64,000 bases of DNA, taken from contig CAZMHU010000004.1 of assembly GCA_964566175.1 (NCBI GenBank), positions 25,046-89,045 on the forward strand, read 5' to 3'. Position 1 is the stretch's first letter. Every line of letters starts with the position of its first letter. Shown here one piece after another: positions 1-9,204 of the stretch. This DNA is from SIG589 sp964566175. GTDB taxonomy: Bacteria; Bacillota; Clostridia; Oscillospirales; Acutalibacteraceae. Position numbers and translations under genes: made by a program. The notes under the pieces are model-generated. The model had not been told where the DNA came from, did no database searches, and saw only the letters and a program-made list of their open reading frames with translations.

Positions 1-429
1 TTCGGACTCGGTGCGGCAATAGGTGCTAAAGTAGGCAATCCCGAAAAAACCGTAATACATATTACGGGCGACGGTTCTTTCAGAATGAACTGTAACGAAC
101 TTGCCGTTGAACAGCATTATGACATTCCGATTATCACATTTATTTTCAACAATAAAACGCTTGGAATGGTGCGTCAGTGGCAAAATCTTATTTACGATAA
201 ACATTATTCGCAGACCACTCTCACGCACGGTCCCGATTTTATAAAACTTGCAGAAGCATACGGGCTTGGCGGTAGTAGAGTTTCTACGGTGGACGAACTT
301 GAGGCGGCGATAAAGAAGGCTGTTTCCTGCGGTCACGGCTACGTTATCGACTGTGCGATAGATATGGATGAGATGGTACGCCCGATGGTTGGCGGCGGAA
401 GTCACATCACAAAGTTTATAGTATGTTAG
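1..429 (+). CDS. ilvB: acetolactate synthase large subunit, C-terminal part (partial at window start)
   Basis: The reading frame is already open at base 1, so the gene begins upstream of the window; about 142 C-terminal residues are present. The thiamine-diphosphate/Mg site GDGSFRMN is near the start of the visible part, followed by the usual C-terminal segment with TLGMVRQWQ. This subunit condenses two pyruvates (or pyruvate and 2-oxobutyrate), the first committed step of valine, leucine and isoleucine synthesis. Its TAG stop at 427-429 overlaps an AGGAGG site serving the regulatory subunit gene 10 bases downstream, so the two subunits are co-translated. Any leader, T-box or promoter for the operon lies outside the window. 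Confidence 0.95.
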   Translation, partial: FGLGAAIGAKVGNPEKTVIHITGDGSFRMNCNELAVEQHYDIPIITFIFNNKTLGMVRQWQNLIYDKHYSQTTLTHGPDFIKLAEAYGLGGSRVSTVDELEAAIKKAVSCGHGYVIDCAIDMDEMVRPMVGGGSHITKFIVC

Positions 430-439
430 GAGGACGGAA

Positions 440-991
440 ATGGACGAAGTAAAAAGACATACGCTTGCGGCGATTGTCGATAACGAGGCGGGCGTACTTT
501 CACAGGTATCACGTCTTTTCTCGCGCAAGGGATACAATATCGAATCGCTTGCCGTCGGCACGACCGATACCCCCGAAACCTCGCGCATAACCATTGAGGT
601 TATGGCGGACGACGACCATATAAAACTGCTTGCAAATCAGTTAAGAAAACTTTTTCCGGTTCATTCGGTAAAGGTGCTGACGCCCGAAAAATCAATTCGC
701 AGACAGTTGGTTCTGTTCAAGGTACGCGCTCCAAACAGTGCGGTGCGCAACGAGGTTATCCAAATAGCAAATATATTCAGAGCAAATATTCTGGATGTTT
801 GTATAGGCTCTTTGACACTTGCCATAATAGGCGATGAGTCAAAGACCGAGGCAATGGAAAAAATTCTGGAGGAGTTTGAGGTTTGCGAACTTGTGCGAAC
901 AGGTATCGTTGCCCTCGAACGAGGACAGGAAACAATTTATGATGAAACAAAAGAAAAGGGAGAGTTCAACTATGGCAAAAATGTATTATGA
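440..991 (+). CDS. ilvN: acetolactate synthase small (regulatory) subunit
   Basis: A 183-residue ACT-domain regulatory subunit. The N-terminal ACT domain (about residues 5-78) starts HTLAAIVDNEAGVLSQVSRL and includes the GYNIESLAVG stretch; a second, C-terminal half (about 85-165) is the usual partner-contact domain. It binds valine and modulates the catalytic subunit encoded just before it. Length is normal for the family (about 160-180). AGGAGG at 428-433 precedes the ATG by 6 bases. The 3' end runs 20 bases into ilvC in another frame, so the residues after about 165 are probably an unstructured tail created by the overlap. Confidence 0.95.
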   Translation: MDEVKRHTLAAIVDNEAGVLSQVSRLFSRKGYNIESLAVGTTDTPETSRITIEVMADDDHIKLLANQLRKLFPVHSVKVLTPEKSIRRQLVLFKVRAPNSAVRNEVIQIANIFRANILDVCIGSLTLAIIGDESKTEAMEKILEEFEVCELVRTGIVALERGQETIYDETKEKGEFNYGKNVL

Positions 992-1991
992 GAAAGACTG
1001 TGACTTAAACCGTTTGGCAGGAAAGACGATTGCAATCGTCGGATACGGCTCACAGGGACACGCACACGCACTTAACCTTCGCGATTCGGGCTGTGATGTT
1101 ATCATCGGTCTTCGCAAGGGCGGAAAATCTTGGCCCGTTGCTGAGAAGGACGGCTTTAACGTTATGACCGTTCCGGAGGCAACCCAAAAGGCTGATATCA
1201 TTATGATTCTCATCAACGATGAGGCACAGGCCGATATGTATAAAAAGGATATCGCTCCTTATCTTACCGCAGGCAAAGCAATCGCATTTGCACACGGATT
1301 TAACATTCGCTATAAGCAGATTGTTCCTCCGGCAGATGTTGACGTATTTATGGCAGCCCCCAAGGGCCCCGGTCATACAGTCAGAAGTACATATGTTGCA
1401 GGCAAGGGCGTTCCGTGCTTGGTTGCCGTTGAGCAGAATGCAACAGGCAAGGCATATGATATAGCACTTGCATATATCGCCGGTATCGGCGGCGCACGTG
1501 CCGGAATTATGGAAACCACAATGCACGATGAAACCGAAACCGACCTCTTCGGCGAGCAGGCTGTTCTTTGCGGCGGTGTTGTTGACCTCATGCGTTGCGG
1601 ATTTGAAACTCTTGTTGAGGCAGGATATGAGCCGGAGAACGCATATTTCGAGTGCATTCATGAAATGAAACTTATCGTTGACCTTATCAATAAGGGCGGC
1701 GTTGCGGCTATGAACTACTCTATTTCCGACACTGCCGAATACGGTGAGTATGTTTCCGGACCGAGAGTATTGCCCTATGAGCAGACCAAGGCAAATATGA
1801 AGGCTGTTTTAAACGATATTCAGGACGGCACTTTTGCAGGCAAGTGGATTGCCGAAAACAAAAACGGCCGTTGCTTCTTTAACTCCAAGCGTGATGCACT
1901 TAAAAAGCATCAGATGGAAATTGTCGGACAGCAACTTCGTGAGCAGATGCTTTGGAAGAACGACTCTGACCTTGATACAGCATCCAACTGA
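972..1991 (+). CDS. ilvC: ketol-acid reductoisomerase
   Basis: A 339-residue class I KARI, the usual length. It isomerises and reduces acetolactate or acetohydroxybutyrate with NADPH and Mg. The N-terminal Rossmann fold has GYGSQGHAHALNLRDSG near residue 17, and the metal-binding helical domain holds the conserved HDETETDLFGEQ stretch. The frame is open back to 834, but that extension lies in ilvN and has no ribosome site. The ATG at 972 follows GGGAGAG by a normal gap and gives the family N-terminus; an ATG at 981 is a weaker alternative. The gene overlaps ilvN by 20 bases, pointing to translational coupling. Confidence 0.96.
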   Translation: MAKMYYEKDCDLNRLAGKTIAIVGYGSQGHAHALNLRDSGCDVIIGLRKGGKSWPVAEKDGFNVMTVPEATQKADIIMILINDEAQADMYKKDIAPYLTAGKAIAFAHGFNIRYKQIVPPADVDVFMAAPKGPGHTVRSTYVAGKGVPCLVAVEQNATGKAYDIALAYIAGIGGARAGIMETTMHDETETDLFGEQAVLCGGVVDLMRCGFETLVEAGYEPENAYFECIHEMKLIVDLINKGGVAAMNYSISDTAEYGEYVSGPRVLPYEQTKANMKAVLNDIQDGTFAGKWIAENKNGRCFFNSKRDALKKHQMEIVGQQLREQMLWKNDSDLDTASN

Positions 1992-2016
1992 TTAAACAAA
2001 CATTCCGGAGGTTAAT

Positions 2017-3678
2017 ATGAATTCCGATAGTATAAAAAGCGGTGTCGAGAGAGCACCGAACAGAAGTCTGTTATATGCACTCGGCCTGACCGAGGAGGAA
2101 ATTTCAAGACCTATAGTAGGCATTGTCAGTTCGTATAACGAAATAGTACCCGGTCATATGCATCTTGATAAAATCACCGAGGCGGTAAAGGCGGGCGTTC
2201 GCCTTGCGGGCGGTACACCGATAATGTTCCCGGCGATTGCCGTTTGTGACGGAATTGCTATGGGTCACGTCGGAATGAAGTATTCGCTTGTAACGCGTGA
2301 CCTCATCGCCGATTCAACCGAGGCTATGGTAACGGCACATCAGTTTGACGGTCTTGTTATGATACCGAACTGTGACAAAAACGTTCCCGGATTGCTTATG
2401 GCCGCCGCAAGACTGAACATTCCCACAATCTTCTGCTCGGGAGGCCCGATGCTTGCGGGTCATTTGGGTGATGGCAGACGCACGTGTCTCAGCCATATGT
2501 TTGAGGCTGTCGGTGCTTATCACGCGGGAACGATGGACGAAAACGACGTTAACGAATATGTTGAGAATGCCTGTCCTTCTTGCGGTTCTTGCTCCGGAAT
2601 GTATACGGCAAACTCAATGAACTGCCTGTGTGAGGCTATCGGAATGGCACTCTCGGGCAACGGCACAATTCCCGCGCCCTATTCTGCACGCATACGTCTT
2701 GCCAAAAAGGCGGGTATGCAGATTATGGAACTTATAAAGAAGGATATACGTCCGCGTGATATTATGACTGCGGAGGCATTCCACAATGCCGAAACGGTTG
2801 ATATGGCGCTCGGATGTTCTACCAACACAATGCTTCATCTGCCTGCTATCGCACACGAAACTGGAAACGATATAAGCCTTGATATGTCCAACGATATAAG
2901 CCGTAACACACCGAACCTTTGCCATTTGGCACCTGCGGGTGACACCTTTATGGAAGATTTGGATCGCGCGGGCGGTGTTTACGCCGTTATGAAGGAACTC
3001 ACGCGCAAGGATTTGCTCAATCTCGACTGTATGACCGTAATGGGTCACACTATGCGTGAAAACCTTGAAAACGCGAAAAACCTCAATCCCGAAGTTATCC
3101 GTCCTATTGATAATCCCTATTCGCAGAGCGGCGGTATTGCGGTGCTTAAAGGTAATATTGCCGTTGACGGCTGTGTTGTTAAGCAGTCGGCTGTTGACGA
3201 GAAGATGATGCAACACCGCGGTCCTGCACGTGTATTTAATTCCGAAGAGGAAGCAATAACCGCAATTTACGGCAAGCAGATAAATGCGGGCGATGTTGTA
3301 GTTATACGCTATGAAGGCCCTAAGGGCGGACCCGGAATGAGAGAAATGCTTAACCCTACCTCTGCAATTTGCGGAATGGGTCTCGGAGAGAGTGTCGCAC
3401 TTATAACCGACGGACGTTTTTCGGGCGCTACACGCGGCGCCGCAATAGGTCACGTAAGTCCGGAAGCGGCGGCAGGCGGTAATATCGCACTTATCGAAGA
3501 GGGCGATATGATTTCAATCGACATTAAAAACTTCAAAATCAATGTTGAAGTGTCCGATTCCGTCCTTGAAGAACGCAGGGCAAAATGGGTATGTCCCGAA
3601 CCGCGTATCAAGACAGGTTATATCGCACGCTATGCAAAACTTGTTTCTTCTGCCGATAAAGGTGCGGTTTTAAGTTGA
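2017..3678 (+). CDS. ilvD: dihydroxy-acid dehydratase
   Basis: A 553-residue iron-sulfur dehydratase that converts dihydroxy-isovalerate or dihydroxy-methylvalerate to the 2-oxo acids. Visible family signatures are the cluster cysteines in NCDKNVPG (about residue 119) and CPSCGSCSGMYTANSMNCL (about 187), the C-terminal MREMLNPTSAICGMGLG and the TDGRFSG stretch. The start ATG has GGAGG six bases upstream. It is 25 bases after ilvC and belongs to the same operon. Full length, with no disruption seen. Confidence 0.96.
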   Translation: MNSDSIKSGVERAPNRSLLYALGLTEEEISRPIVGIVSSYNEIVPGHMHLDKITEAVKAGVRLAGGTPIMFPAIAVCDGIAMGHVGMKYSLVTRDLIADSTEAMVTAHQFDGLVMIPNCDKNVPGLLMAAARLNIPTIFCSGGPMLAGHLGDGRRTCLSHMFEAVGAYHAGTMDENDVNEYVENACPSCGSCSGMYTANSMNCLCEAIGMALSGNGTIPAPYSARIRLAKKAGMQIMELIKKDIRPRDIMTAEAFHNAETVDMALGCSTNTMLHLPAIAHETGNDISLDMSNDISRNTPNLCHLAPAGDTFMEDLDRAGGVYAVMKELTRKDLLNLDCMTVMGHTMRENLENAKNLNPEVIRPIDNPYSQSGGIAVLKGNIAVDGCVVKQSAVDEKMMQHRGPARVFNSEEEAITAIYGKQINAGDVVVIRYEGPKGGPGMREMLNPTSAICGMGLGESVALITDGRFSGATRGAAIGHVSPEAAAGGNIALIEEGDMISIDIKNFKINVEVSDSVLEERRAKWVCPEPRIKTGYIARYAKLVSSADKGAVLS

Positions 3679-3693
3679 TTTTACGAAAATATG

Positions 3694-3719
3694 CGCAAGC
3701 CGCTTTCGGGCGGCTTGCG
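3694..3719 (+). promoter_or_regulatory. stem-loop between ilvD and leuA
   Basis: A perfect 10-bp stem (CGCAAGCCGC with GCGGCTTGCG) and six-base loop fills the only sizeable gap inside the ilv-leu operon. No U-run follows, so it does not look like an efficient intrinsic terminator. It may be an mRNA processing or stability element separating ilv and leu segments; that role is inference. Confidence 0.5.
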
Positions 3720-3735
3720 ATGGAGTTAGGTTGCT

Positions 3736-5274
3736 ATGAATGAAGTAAAAATTTTTGATACTACCCTGCGTGACGGAGAGCAGTCACCGGGTTGCAGTAT
3801 GAATCTTCGTGAAAAGATTGAGGTTGCAAAATGCCTTGAGAAAATGAAGGTTGATATCATCGAGGCGGGTTTTGCAATTTCTTCCCCCGGTGATTTTGAA
3901 TCGGTCAATACCATTGCGAAAGAGATAAAGGATTGTACTGTGGCATCTCTTGCACGTTCGACCGTCAAAGATATCGATGCCGCTTGGGAAGCGGTAAAGG
4001 TTGCCGTCGACCCGCGCATACATCTGTTTATCGCCACAAGTCCTCTGCATATGGAATATAAACTGAAAATGACGCCGCAGCAGGTTTTGCAGAAGACAGA
4101 GGAAATGGTTAAATATGCGGCGAAATATTGTTCTAATATTGAATTTTCTGCGGAAGATGCCACACGAAGTGATGCGAAGTTTTTGGCGCAGGTGGTTGAT
4201 ACCGCGATTAAAAACGGCGCTACCGTCATAAACATTCCCGATACCGTTGGCTATACCACGCCGGCGGAAATGCAAGCGCTTATAGAATATCTCATAAATA
4301 ACGTCGAAAATGCCGATAAGGTCGACTTTTCGGTACACTGCCATAACGATCTCGGTATGGCTGTCGCAAACTCCCTTGCAGGTGTGAGGGGCGGAGCAAG
4401 ACAGATTGAATGTACCGTGAACGGTCTCGGTGAGCGTGCCGGAAACACCGCTTTGGAAGAGGTTGTAATGGCAATGCGTACACGCCCCGACATCTACGAT
4501 GTTACCACAAGACTCGACACCACACAGATTTACCGTACTAGTAAAACTGTTTATAATATAATAGGTCAAAAAGCACCGCTTAATAAACCGATTGTCGGAA
4601 AGAACGCCTTTGCACACGAGTCGGGCATACATCAGCACGGCATTTTGGCTAACAAGCAAACATACGAAATTCTGACTCCCGAGGCTGTCGGAATACATAC
4701 AAACAATATTGTCCTCGGAAAGCATTCGGGCAAGCACGCTTTTGAGAGTCACTTGAACGAAATGGGTTACACCCTTTCGCAAGAGGAACTTTTGCGTTGC
4801 TTTGAGGAATTTAAAGTGTTGTGCGATAAAAAGAAGACGGTTGACGATGCCGATATCGAGGCTATCGTAATGCACAAGGCATCTGCCGAGCAAACGGCAG
4901 AAACAAAGGGCTACACCCTTGATTGGTTTGCCGTTCACACAAGCAACTTCACAACTTCGACAAGTACCGTCTGCCTTAAATCGGGTGACGAAAAAATCGA
5001 GGGTGTCAGTCTGGGCGACGGACCTATCGATGCCTCGTTCAAGGCTATCGATACTATCATAAAGCCGGTTGAGCACACCTTTGATGTATATAATATCAAC
5101 TCGATATCCGAGGGCAAGGACACGCTCGGTGATGTTACCGTAAAACTCTCTGCAAACGGCAGAAGTTTTACCGGCAGAGGTCTTTCAACCGATATTATCG
5201 AAGCAAGTATCACCGCATATTTGGTTGCACTTAACAAAATGCAAGCGGCGGCAGAAACAAAGCAGGAGGGATAA
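3736..5274 (+). CDS. leuA: 2-isopropylmalate synthase
   Basis: A 512-residue enzyme that condenses acetyl-CoA with 2-oxoisovalerate, the entry to leucine synthesis. The DRE-TIM metallolyase core opens with FDTTLRDGEQSPGCSM, and the metal-binding HCHNDLGMA is about residue 200. The GLGERAGNTALEEV and HESGIHQHGI motifs follow, and a C-terminal LeuA dimer/allosteric domain spans about 390-505, where leucine feedback acts in the family. Length is typical. The gene is spaced 57 bases from ilvD, with the stem-loop in the gap, and its stop abuts the AGGAGG of leuC. Confidence 0.95.
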   Translation: MNEVKIFDTTLRDGEQSPGCSMNLREKIEVAKCLEKMKVDIIEAGFAISSPGDFESVNTIAKEIKDCTVASLARSTVKDIDAAWEAVKVAVDPRIHLFIATSPLHMEYKLKMTPQQVLQKTEEMVKYAAKYCSNIEFSAEDATRSDAKFLAQVVDTAIKNGATVINIPDTVGYTTPAEMQALIEYLINNVENADKVDFSVHCHNDLGMAVANSLAGVRGGARQIECTVNGLGERAGNTALEEVVMAMRTRPDIYDVTTRLDTTQIYRTSKTVYNIIGQKAPLNKPIVGKNAFAHESGIHQHGILANKQTYEILTPEAVGIHTNNIVLGKHSGKHAFESHLNEMGYTLSQEELLRCFEEFKVLCDKKKTVDDADIEAIVMHKASAEQTAETKGYTLDWFAVHTSNFTTSTSTVCLKSGDEKIEGVSLGDGPIDASFKAIDTIIKPVEHTFDVYNINSISEGKDTLGDVTVKLSANGRSFTGRGLSTDIIEASITAYLVALNKMQAAAETKQEG

Positions 5275-5277
5275 ATT

Positions 5278-6543
5278 ATGGGAATGACAATGACGCAGAA
5301 AATCCTTGCCGACCATGCAGGACTTGACTCTGTCAAGGCGGGTGACCTTATCGAGGCAAAACTCGATATCGTTCTCGGTAACGACGTTACGACCCCAGTT
5401 GCCGTAAAGGCGTTTGACAAGGCGGGTTTTACCGGCGTTTTCGATAAAGATAAAATTGCAATAGTTCTTGACCACTACACGCCCTGTAAAGATATTAAAT
5501 CTGCCGAACTTTGCGCCACTGCGCGCAAATTCGCATACCGTTTTGACATTACACATTTTTATGATGTCGGCAATGTCGGAATAGAGCACGCGCTTTTGCC
5601 GGAACAAGGAATAGTAGGTCCCGGAGATTGTATAATCGGTGCGGACTCACACACCTGCACATACGGTGCGCTCGGTGCATTTTCAACCGGTGTTGGTTCG
5701 ACCGATATGGCTGCCGGTATGGCAATAGGTGAGTGTTGGTTCAAAGTTCCATCTGCCATAAAGGTTAATCTTACCGGCTCACTCCCGAAATACGTGAGCG
5801 GAAAAGACGTTATTCTTCATCTTATCGGTCTTATCGGCGTTGACGGTGCGCTTTATAAATCGCTTGAATTTACGGGCGAAGGTGTTGCGTCACTTTCGAT
5901 GGACGACCGCTTTACTATTGCCAATATGGCTATTGAGGCAGGCGGCAAGAACGGAATTTTCCCGGTTGACGAAAAAACACTTGAATACGTAAACGGCAGA
6001 TTTAAGCGCCCCGTTAAGATATACGAGGCTGACCCCGATGCCGAGTATGAGTCGGAGGTTACTATTGATTTGTCGACACTGAAACCCACCGTCTCACTTC
6101 CGCACCTGCCCTCTAATACAAAAAACGTTGACGAGGTCAAGGGATTGCATATTGACCAAGTTGTTATCGGCTCTTGCACAAACGGACGCATATCCGATTT
6201 GCGTTCTGCGGCGAAAATTCTCAAAGGCAGACACGTTAAAAAAGGTGTTCGCTGTATTGTTATTCCCGCCACGCAGGAAATTTATATGCAGTGTATAAAA
6301 GAAGGACTGGCAGAGATTTTTGTTGCGGCGGGTTGCGCGGTTTCAACACCGACCTGCGGACCGTGTCTCGGCGGACATATGGGTGTTATGAGTGCGGGTG
6401 AGCGTGCTGTTACAACAACAAACAGAAACTTTGTCGGACGTATGGGTCATACCGAGAGCGAGGTAATTCTCGCAAGCCCCGCAGTAGCGGCGGCTTCGGC
6501 GGTTGCGGGTTGCGTTGCATCGCCCTACGATTTGGAGGTATAA
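5278..6543 (+). CDS. leuC: 3-isopropylmalate dehydratase large subunit
   Basis: A 421-residue aconitase-family subunit that, with LeuD, isomerises 2- to 3-isopropylmalate. Cluster ligands are visible in SCTNGR (about residue 300) and in CGPCLGGHMG (about 361), and GADSHTCTYGALGAFSTGVG is the substrate/Fe-S region. It is the short bacterial/archaeal form (about 420 residues), which works with a small separate LeuD. AGGAGG overlaps the leuA stop. The gene starts 3 bases after leuA, so it is tightly coupled. Confidence 0.95.
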   Translation: MGMTMTQKILADHAGLDSVKAGDLIEAKLDIVLGNDVTTPVAVKAFDKAGFTGVFDKDKIAIVLDHYTPCKDIKSAELCATARKFAYRFDITHFYDVGNVGIEHALLPEQGIVGPGDCIIGADSHTCTYGALGAFSTGVGSTDMAAGMAIGECWFKVPSAIKVNLTGSLPKYVSGKDVILHLIGLIGVDGALYKSLEFTGEGVASLSMDDRFTIANMAIEAGGKNGIFPVDEKTLEYVNGRFKRPVKIYEADPDAEYESEVTIDLSTLKPTVSLPHLPSNTKNVDEVKGLHIDQVVIGSCTNGRISDLRSAAKILKGRHVKKGVRCIVIPATQEIYMQCIKEGLAEIFVAAGCAVSTPTCGPCLGGHMGVMSAGERAVTTTNRNFVGRMGHTESEVILASPAVAAASAVAGCVASPYDLEV

Positions 6544-6546
6544 CAT

Positions 6547-7053
6547 ATGGTTAACGGAACAGTTTTTAAATACGGTGATAATGTCGATACCGATGTTATT
6601 ATCCCCGCAAGATATCTTAACGCTCCCTCTCCTGAGGAACTTGCACGTCATTGTATGGAAGATATTGATGCGGATTTTGTAAACAATGTAAAACAGGGCG
6701 ATATTATGGTCGGCGGCAAAAACTTCGGTTGCGGTTCTTCGCGTGAGCACGCTCCTATTGCGATACGTGCCAGCGGAATATCCTGTGTTATTGCCGAAAG
6801 TTTTGCGAGAATTTTTTACCGCAATGCCATAAATATCGGTTTCCCGATACTCGAATGTCCCTCTGCCGCAAAAAGTATTAAAAACGGCGATACCGTCGAG
6901 GTGAATTTTTCTACGGGAATTATCGTAAACAAAACCACTGGAGAAAGTTTTGAGGCAACAGCCTTTCCGGCTTTCATAAACGGTATTATCGGTAACGGCG
7001 GACTGCTTGAGTATGTAAAGCATAAGCAGGAGGAGAATAACAATGAATTATAA
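6547..7053 (+). CDS. leuD: 3-isopropylmalate dehydratase small subunit
   Basis: A 168-residue swivel domain partner of LeuC. The substrate-recognition loop reads NFGCGSSREHAPIAI at about residues 58-72, and YGDNVDTDVIIPARYL opens the domain. Length fits the short LeuD family. GGAGG lies eight bases before the ATG, which follows the leuC stop by 3 bases. The last 11 bases overlap leuB. Confidence 0.95.
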   Translation: MVNGTVFKYGDNVDTDVIIPARYLNAPSPEELARHCMEDIDADFVNNVKQGDIMVGGKNFGCGSSREHAPIAIRASGISCVIAESFARIFYRNAINIGFPILECPSAAKSIKNGDTVEVNFSTGIIVNKTTGESFEATAFPAFINGIIGNGGLLEYVKHKQEENNNEL

Positions 7054-8113
7054 TATTGCATTGGTAAAGGGTGACGGCATCGGTCCGGAAATTGTGGACA
7101 GTGCCACAGCCGTTTTGGAGGAAATAGGCAAGCGTTTCGGACACACTTTTAACTTTACTTCGTATCTTGCCGGAGGTGCCGCAATAGATGAATACGGCAT
7201 TCCGCTTCCGCAGGAAACAATAGACGGTTGTAAAGCAAGTGACAGCGTTTTGCTCGGTGCGGTCGGCGGCCCTAAGTGGGACACTCTCCCGGGTAACATT
7301 CGCCCCGAGAAGGCATTGCTCGGATTGCGATCCGCACTTGGACTTTATACAAACTTGCGTCCCGCAAAGATATATCCCGCGCTTAAAGATGCCTGCACGC
7401 TCCGTCCCGATATCGTAAAGGACGGTTTTGATTTGGTTATCGTACGTGAACTGACAGGCGGAATATATTTCGGCGACCGCGGCAGACGTCAGGGAAAATA
7501 CGGCGAGGAAGCATATGATACCGAGGCATACAGCGTGACCGAGGTTGAGCGTATTGCACGTGTTGCTTTTGAAACTGCAAGAAAGCGCAGAAAAAATGTT
7601 GTCAGCATTGACAAGGCAAACGTTCTCGAAACCTCTCGTTTGTGGCGTGAAACCGTTCACAGAATAGCAGAAGAATATCCCGACGTTACCTGTACCGATA
7701 TGTTGGTTGATAACGCAGCAATGCAACTTGTTCGTGACCCGTCACGTTTTGACGTTATCGTAACATCAAATATGTTCGGCGATATTCTCTCGGACGAGGC
7801 ATCGCAGATAACAGGTTCGATAGGTCTTCTTGCATCGTCGTCACTCGGCGACGGCAAGTGCGGACTTTATGAGCCTATACACGGTTCTGCTCCCGATATA
7901 GCGGGAAAGGACATGGCAAACCCGATTGCAACAATACTTTCGGCGGCTATGATGCTTCGCTATTCGTTTGACCTCGCAGAAGAGGCTGACGCTATCGAAA
8001 ATGCCGTTGCACGCACGCTTGAGGACGGTCTGCGAACCGCCGATATTCTTGTCGGCGACGGACAGCCGCTCGGTTGCAGGAAAATTACCGACGAAATTAT
8101 TAAAAGGCTTTAA
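7043..8113 (+). CDS. leuB: 3-isopropylmalate dehydrogenase
   Basis: A 356-residue NAD-dependent beta-decarboxylating dehydrogenase producing 2-oxoisocaproate. Visible features are KGDGIGPEIV at the N-terminus, the substrate-binding LRSALGLYTNLRP, RELTGGIYFG, DKANVLETSRLWR and the NAD-binding region around GLYEPIHGSAPDIAGKD. Normal length. The ATG lies inside the last codons of leuD (11-base overlap) behind AGGAGG, so translation of LeuD and LeuB is coupled. Confidence 0.96.
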   Translation: MNYNIALVKGDGIGPEIVDSATAVLEEIGKRFGHTFNFTSYLAGGAAIDEYGIPLPQETIDGCKASDSVLLGAVGGPKWDTLPGNIRPEKALLGLRSALGLYTNLRPAKIYPALKDACTLRPDIVKDGFDLVIVRELTGGIYFGDRGRRQGKYGEEAYDTEAYSVTEVERIARVAFETARKRRKNVVSIDKANVLETSRLWRETVHRIAEEYPDVTCTDMLVDNAAMQLVRDPSRFDVIVTSNMFGDILSDEASQITGSIGLLASSSLGDGKCGLYEPIHGSAPDIAGKDMANPIATILSAAMMLRYSFDLAEEADAIENAVARTLEDGLRTADILVGDGQPLGCRKITDEIIKRL

Positions 8114-8125
8114 GGAGCGATAAAA

Positions 8126-9190
8126 ATGCTGGATATTAAAATCACAAAAACAAACAGTCCGAAGGCTAAACCGCAAGGTGCGCTCGGTTTCGGACACATT
8201 TTCACAGACCATATGTTTGTTATGGATTACACAGAGGGTACAGGCTGGCACGATCCGAGAGTTGTACCGTTTGATAATTTCAGCTTTTCTCCCGCCGCAA
8301 TGGTTTTTCATTACGGACAGGAAATGTTTGAAGGACTGAAAGCGTATAAAGGTGCAGACGGCAAAAACTATCTTTTCAGACCGGATATGAATGCCAAGCG
8401 TGCCAATAAGTCCAATGAAAGACTTTGCATACCCTATCTTCCCGAGGAAGATTTTATACAGGCTGTCAGCACGGTTGTTTCGGTAGACAGCGACTGGATT
8501 CCGACCGAAGCAGGCACTTCGCTTTATGTTCGTCCGTTTATCATAGCAACCGACGAATTTTTGGGTGTTGCGCCCTCAAAAACCTATAAATTTATTGTAA
8601 TCCTTTCTCCGAGCGGAGCATATTACGCAAGCGGACTTGCCCCTGTGGGAATATGGATTGAAGACGATTATGTACGTGCTGTACGCGGCGGTATCGGTTT
8701 TGCGAAAACCGGCGGTAACTATGCCGCAAGCCTTGCCGCACAGGTTAAGGCACACGATTCGGGTTATTCACAGGTTTTGTGGCTTGACGGTGTTGAGCGT
8801 AAATATATTGAAGAAGTCGGCGCTATGAATATTTTCTTCAAAATAAACGGAAAGGTTGTAACACCGATGTTAAACGGCAGTATTTTGCCCGGTATTACAC
8901 GCGATTCGGTAATACATCTTTGCAAAAGTTGGGGTCTGCCGGTTGAAGAAAGAAAAATATCGGTTGACGAACTTATAGAAGCGCAAAACAGCGGTGCACT
9001 CGAAGAGGTTTTCGGAACAGGCACTGCGGCTGTTATTTCTCCTGTCGGCAAACTTCGCTACAAAGACGAGGTTATGACAATAGGTGACGGCAATATAGGT
9101 GAGTTGAGTCAAAAACTTTACGATACCGTTACCGGTATACAGACAGGTGTTCTGCCGGATGAATTCGGTTGGAGATACACCGTAAAATAG
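8126..9190 (+). CDS. ilvE: branched-chain amino acid aminotransferase
   Basis: A 354-residue fold-type IV PLP aminotransferase of the longer BCAT form, catalysing the last step to Val, Leu and Ile with glutamate. The predicted PLP lysine is in FAKTGGNYAASL (about residue 194). EEVGAMNIFF, NGSILPGITRDS and GTGTAAVISPVG match the cofactor and substrate loops. Its ATG follows leuB by 12 bases with AAGGAG upstream. Full length and intact. Confidence 0.95.
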   Translation: MLDIKITKTNSPKAKPQGALGFGHIFTDHMFVMDYTEGTGWHDPRVVPFDNFSFSPAAMVFHYGQEMFEGLKAYKGADGKNYLFRPDMNAKRANKSNERLCIPYLPEEDFIQAVSTVVSVDSDWIPTEAGTSLYVRPFIIATDEFLGVAPSKTYKFIVILSPSGAYYASGLAPVGIWIEDDYVRAVRGGIGFAKTGGNYAASLAAQVKAHDSGYSQVLWLDGVERKYIEEVGAMNIFFKINGKVVTPMLNGSILPGITRDSVIHLCKSWGLPVEERKISVDELIEAQNSGALEEVFGTGTAAVISPVGKLRYKDEVMTIGDGNIGELSQKLYDTVTGIQTGVLPDEFGWRYTVK

Positions 9191-9204
9191 GAGTTTTGGT
9201 TTTT

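Noticed and set aside
834..971. N-terminal extension of ilvC
   Set aside because: It lies inside ilvN, has no ribosome site and would add residues absent from the family.
3694..3719. Intrinsic terminator splitting ilv from leu
   Set aside because: The stem is strong but no T run follows, so I kept it only as an internal stem-loop.
3784..5076. A 430-codon open frame on the minus strand opposite leuA
   Set aside because: It is a shadow of leuA: the plus-strand frame has all catalytic motifs and operon spacing, while the minus frame has cysteine-rich, motif-free sequence and no ribosome site.
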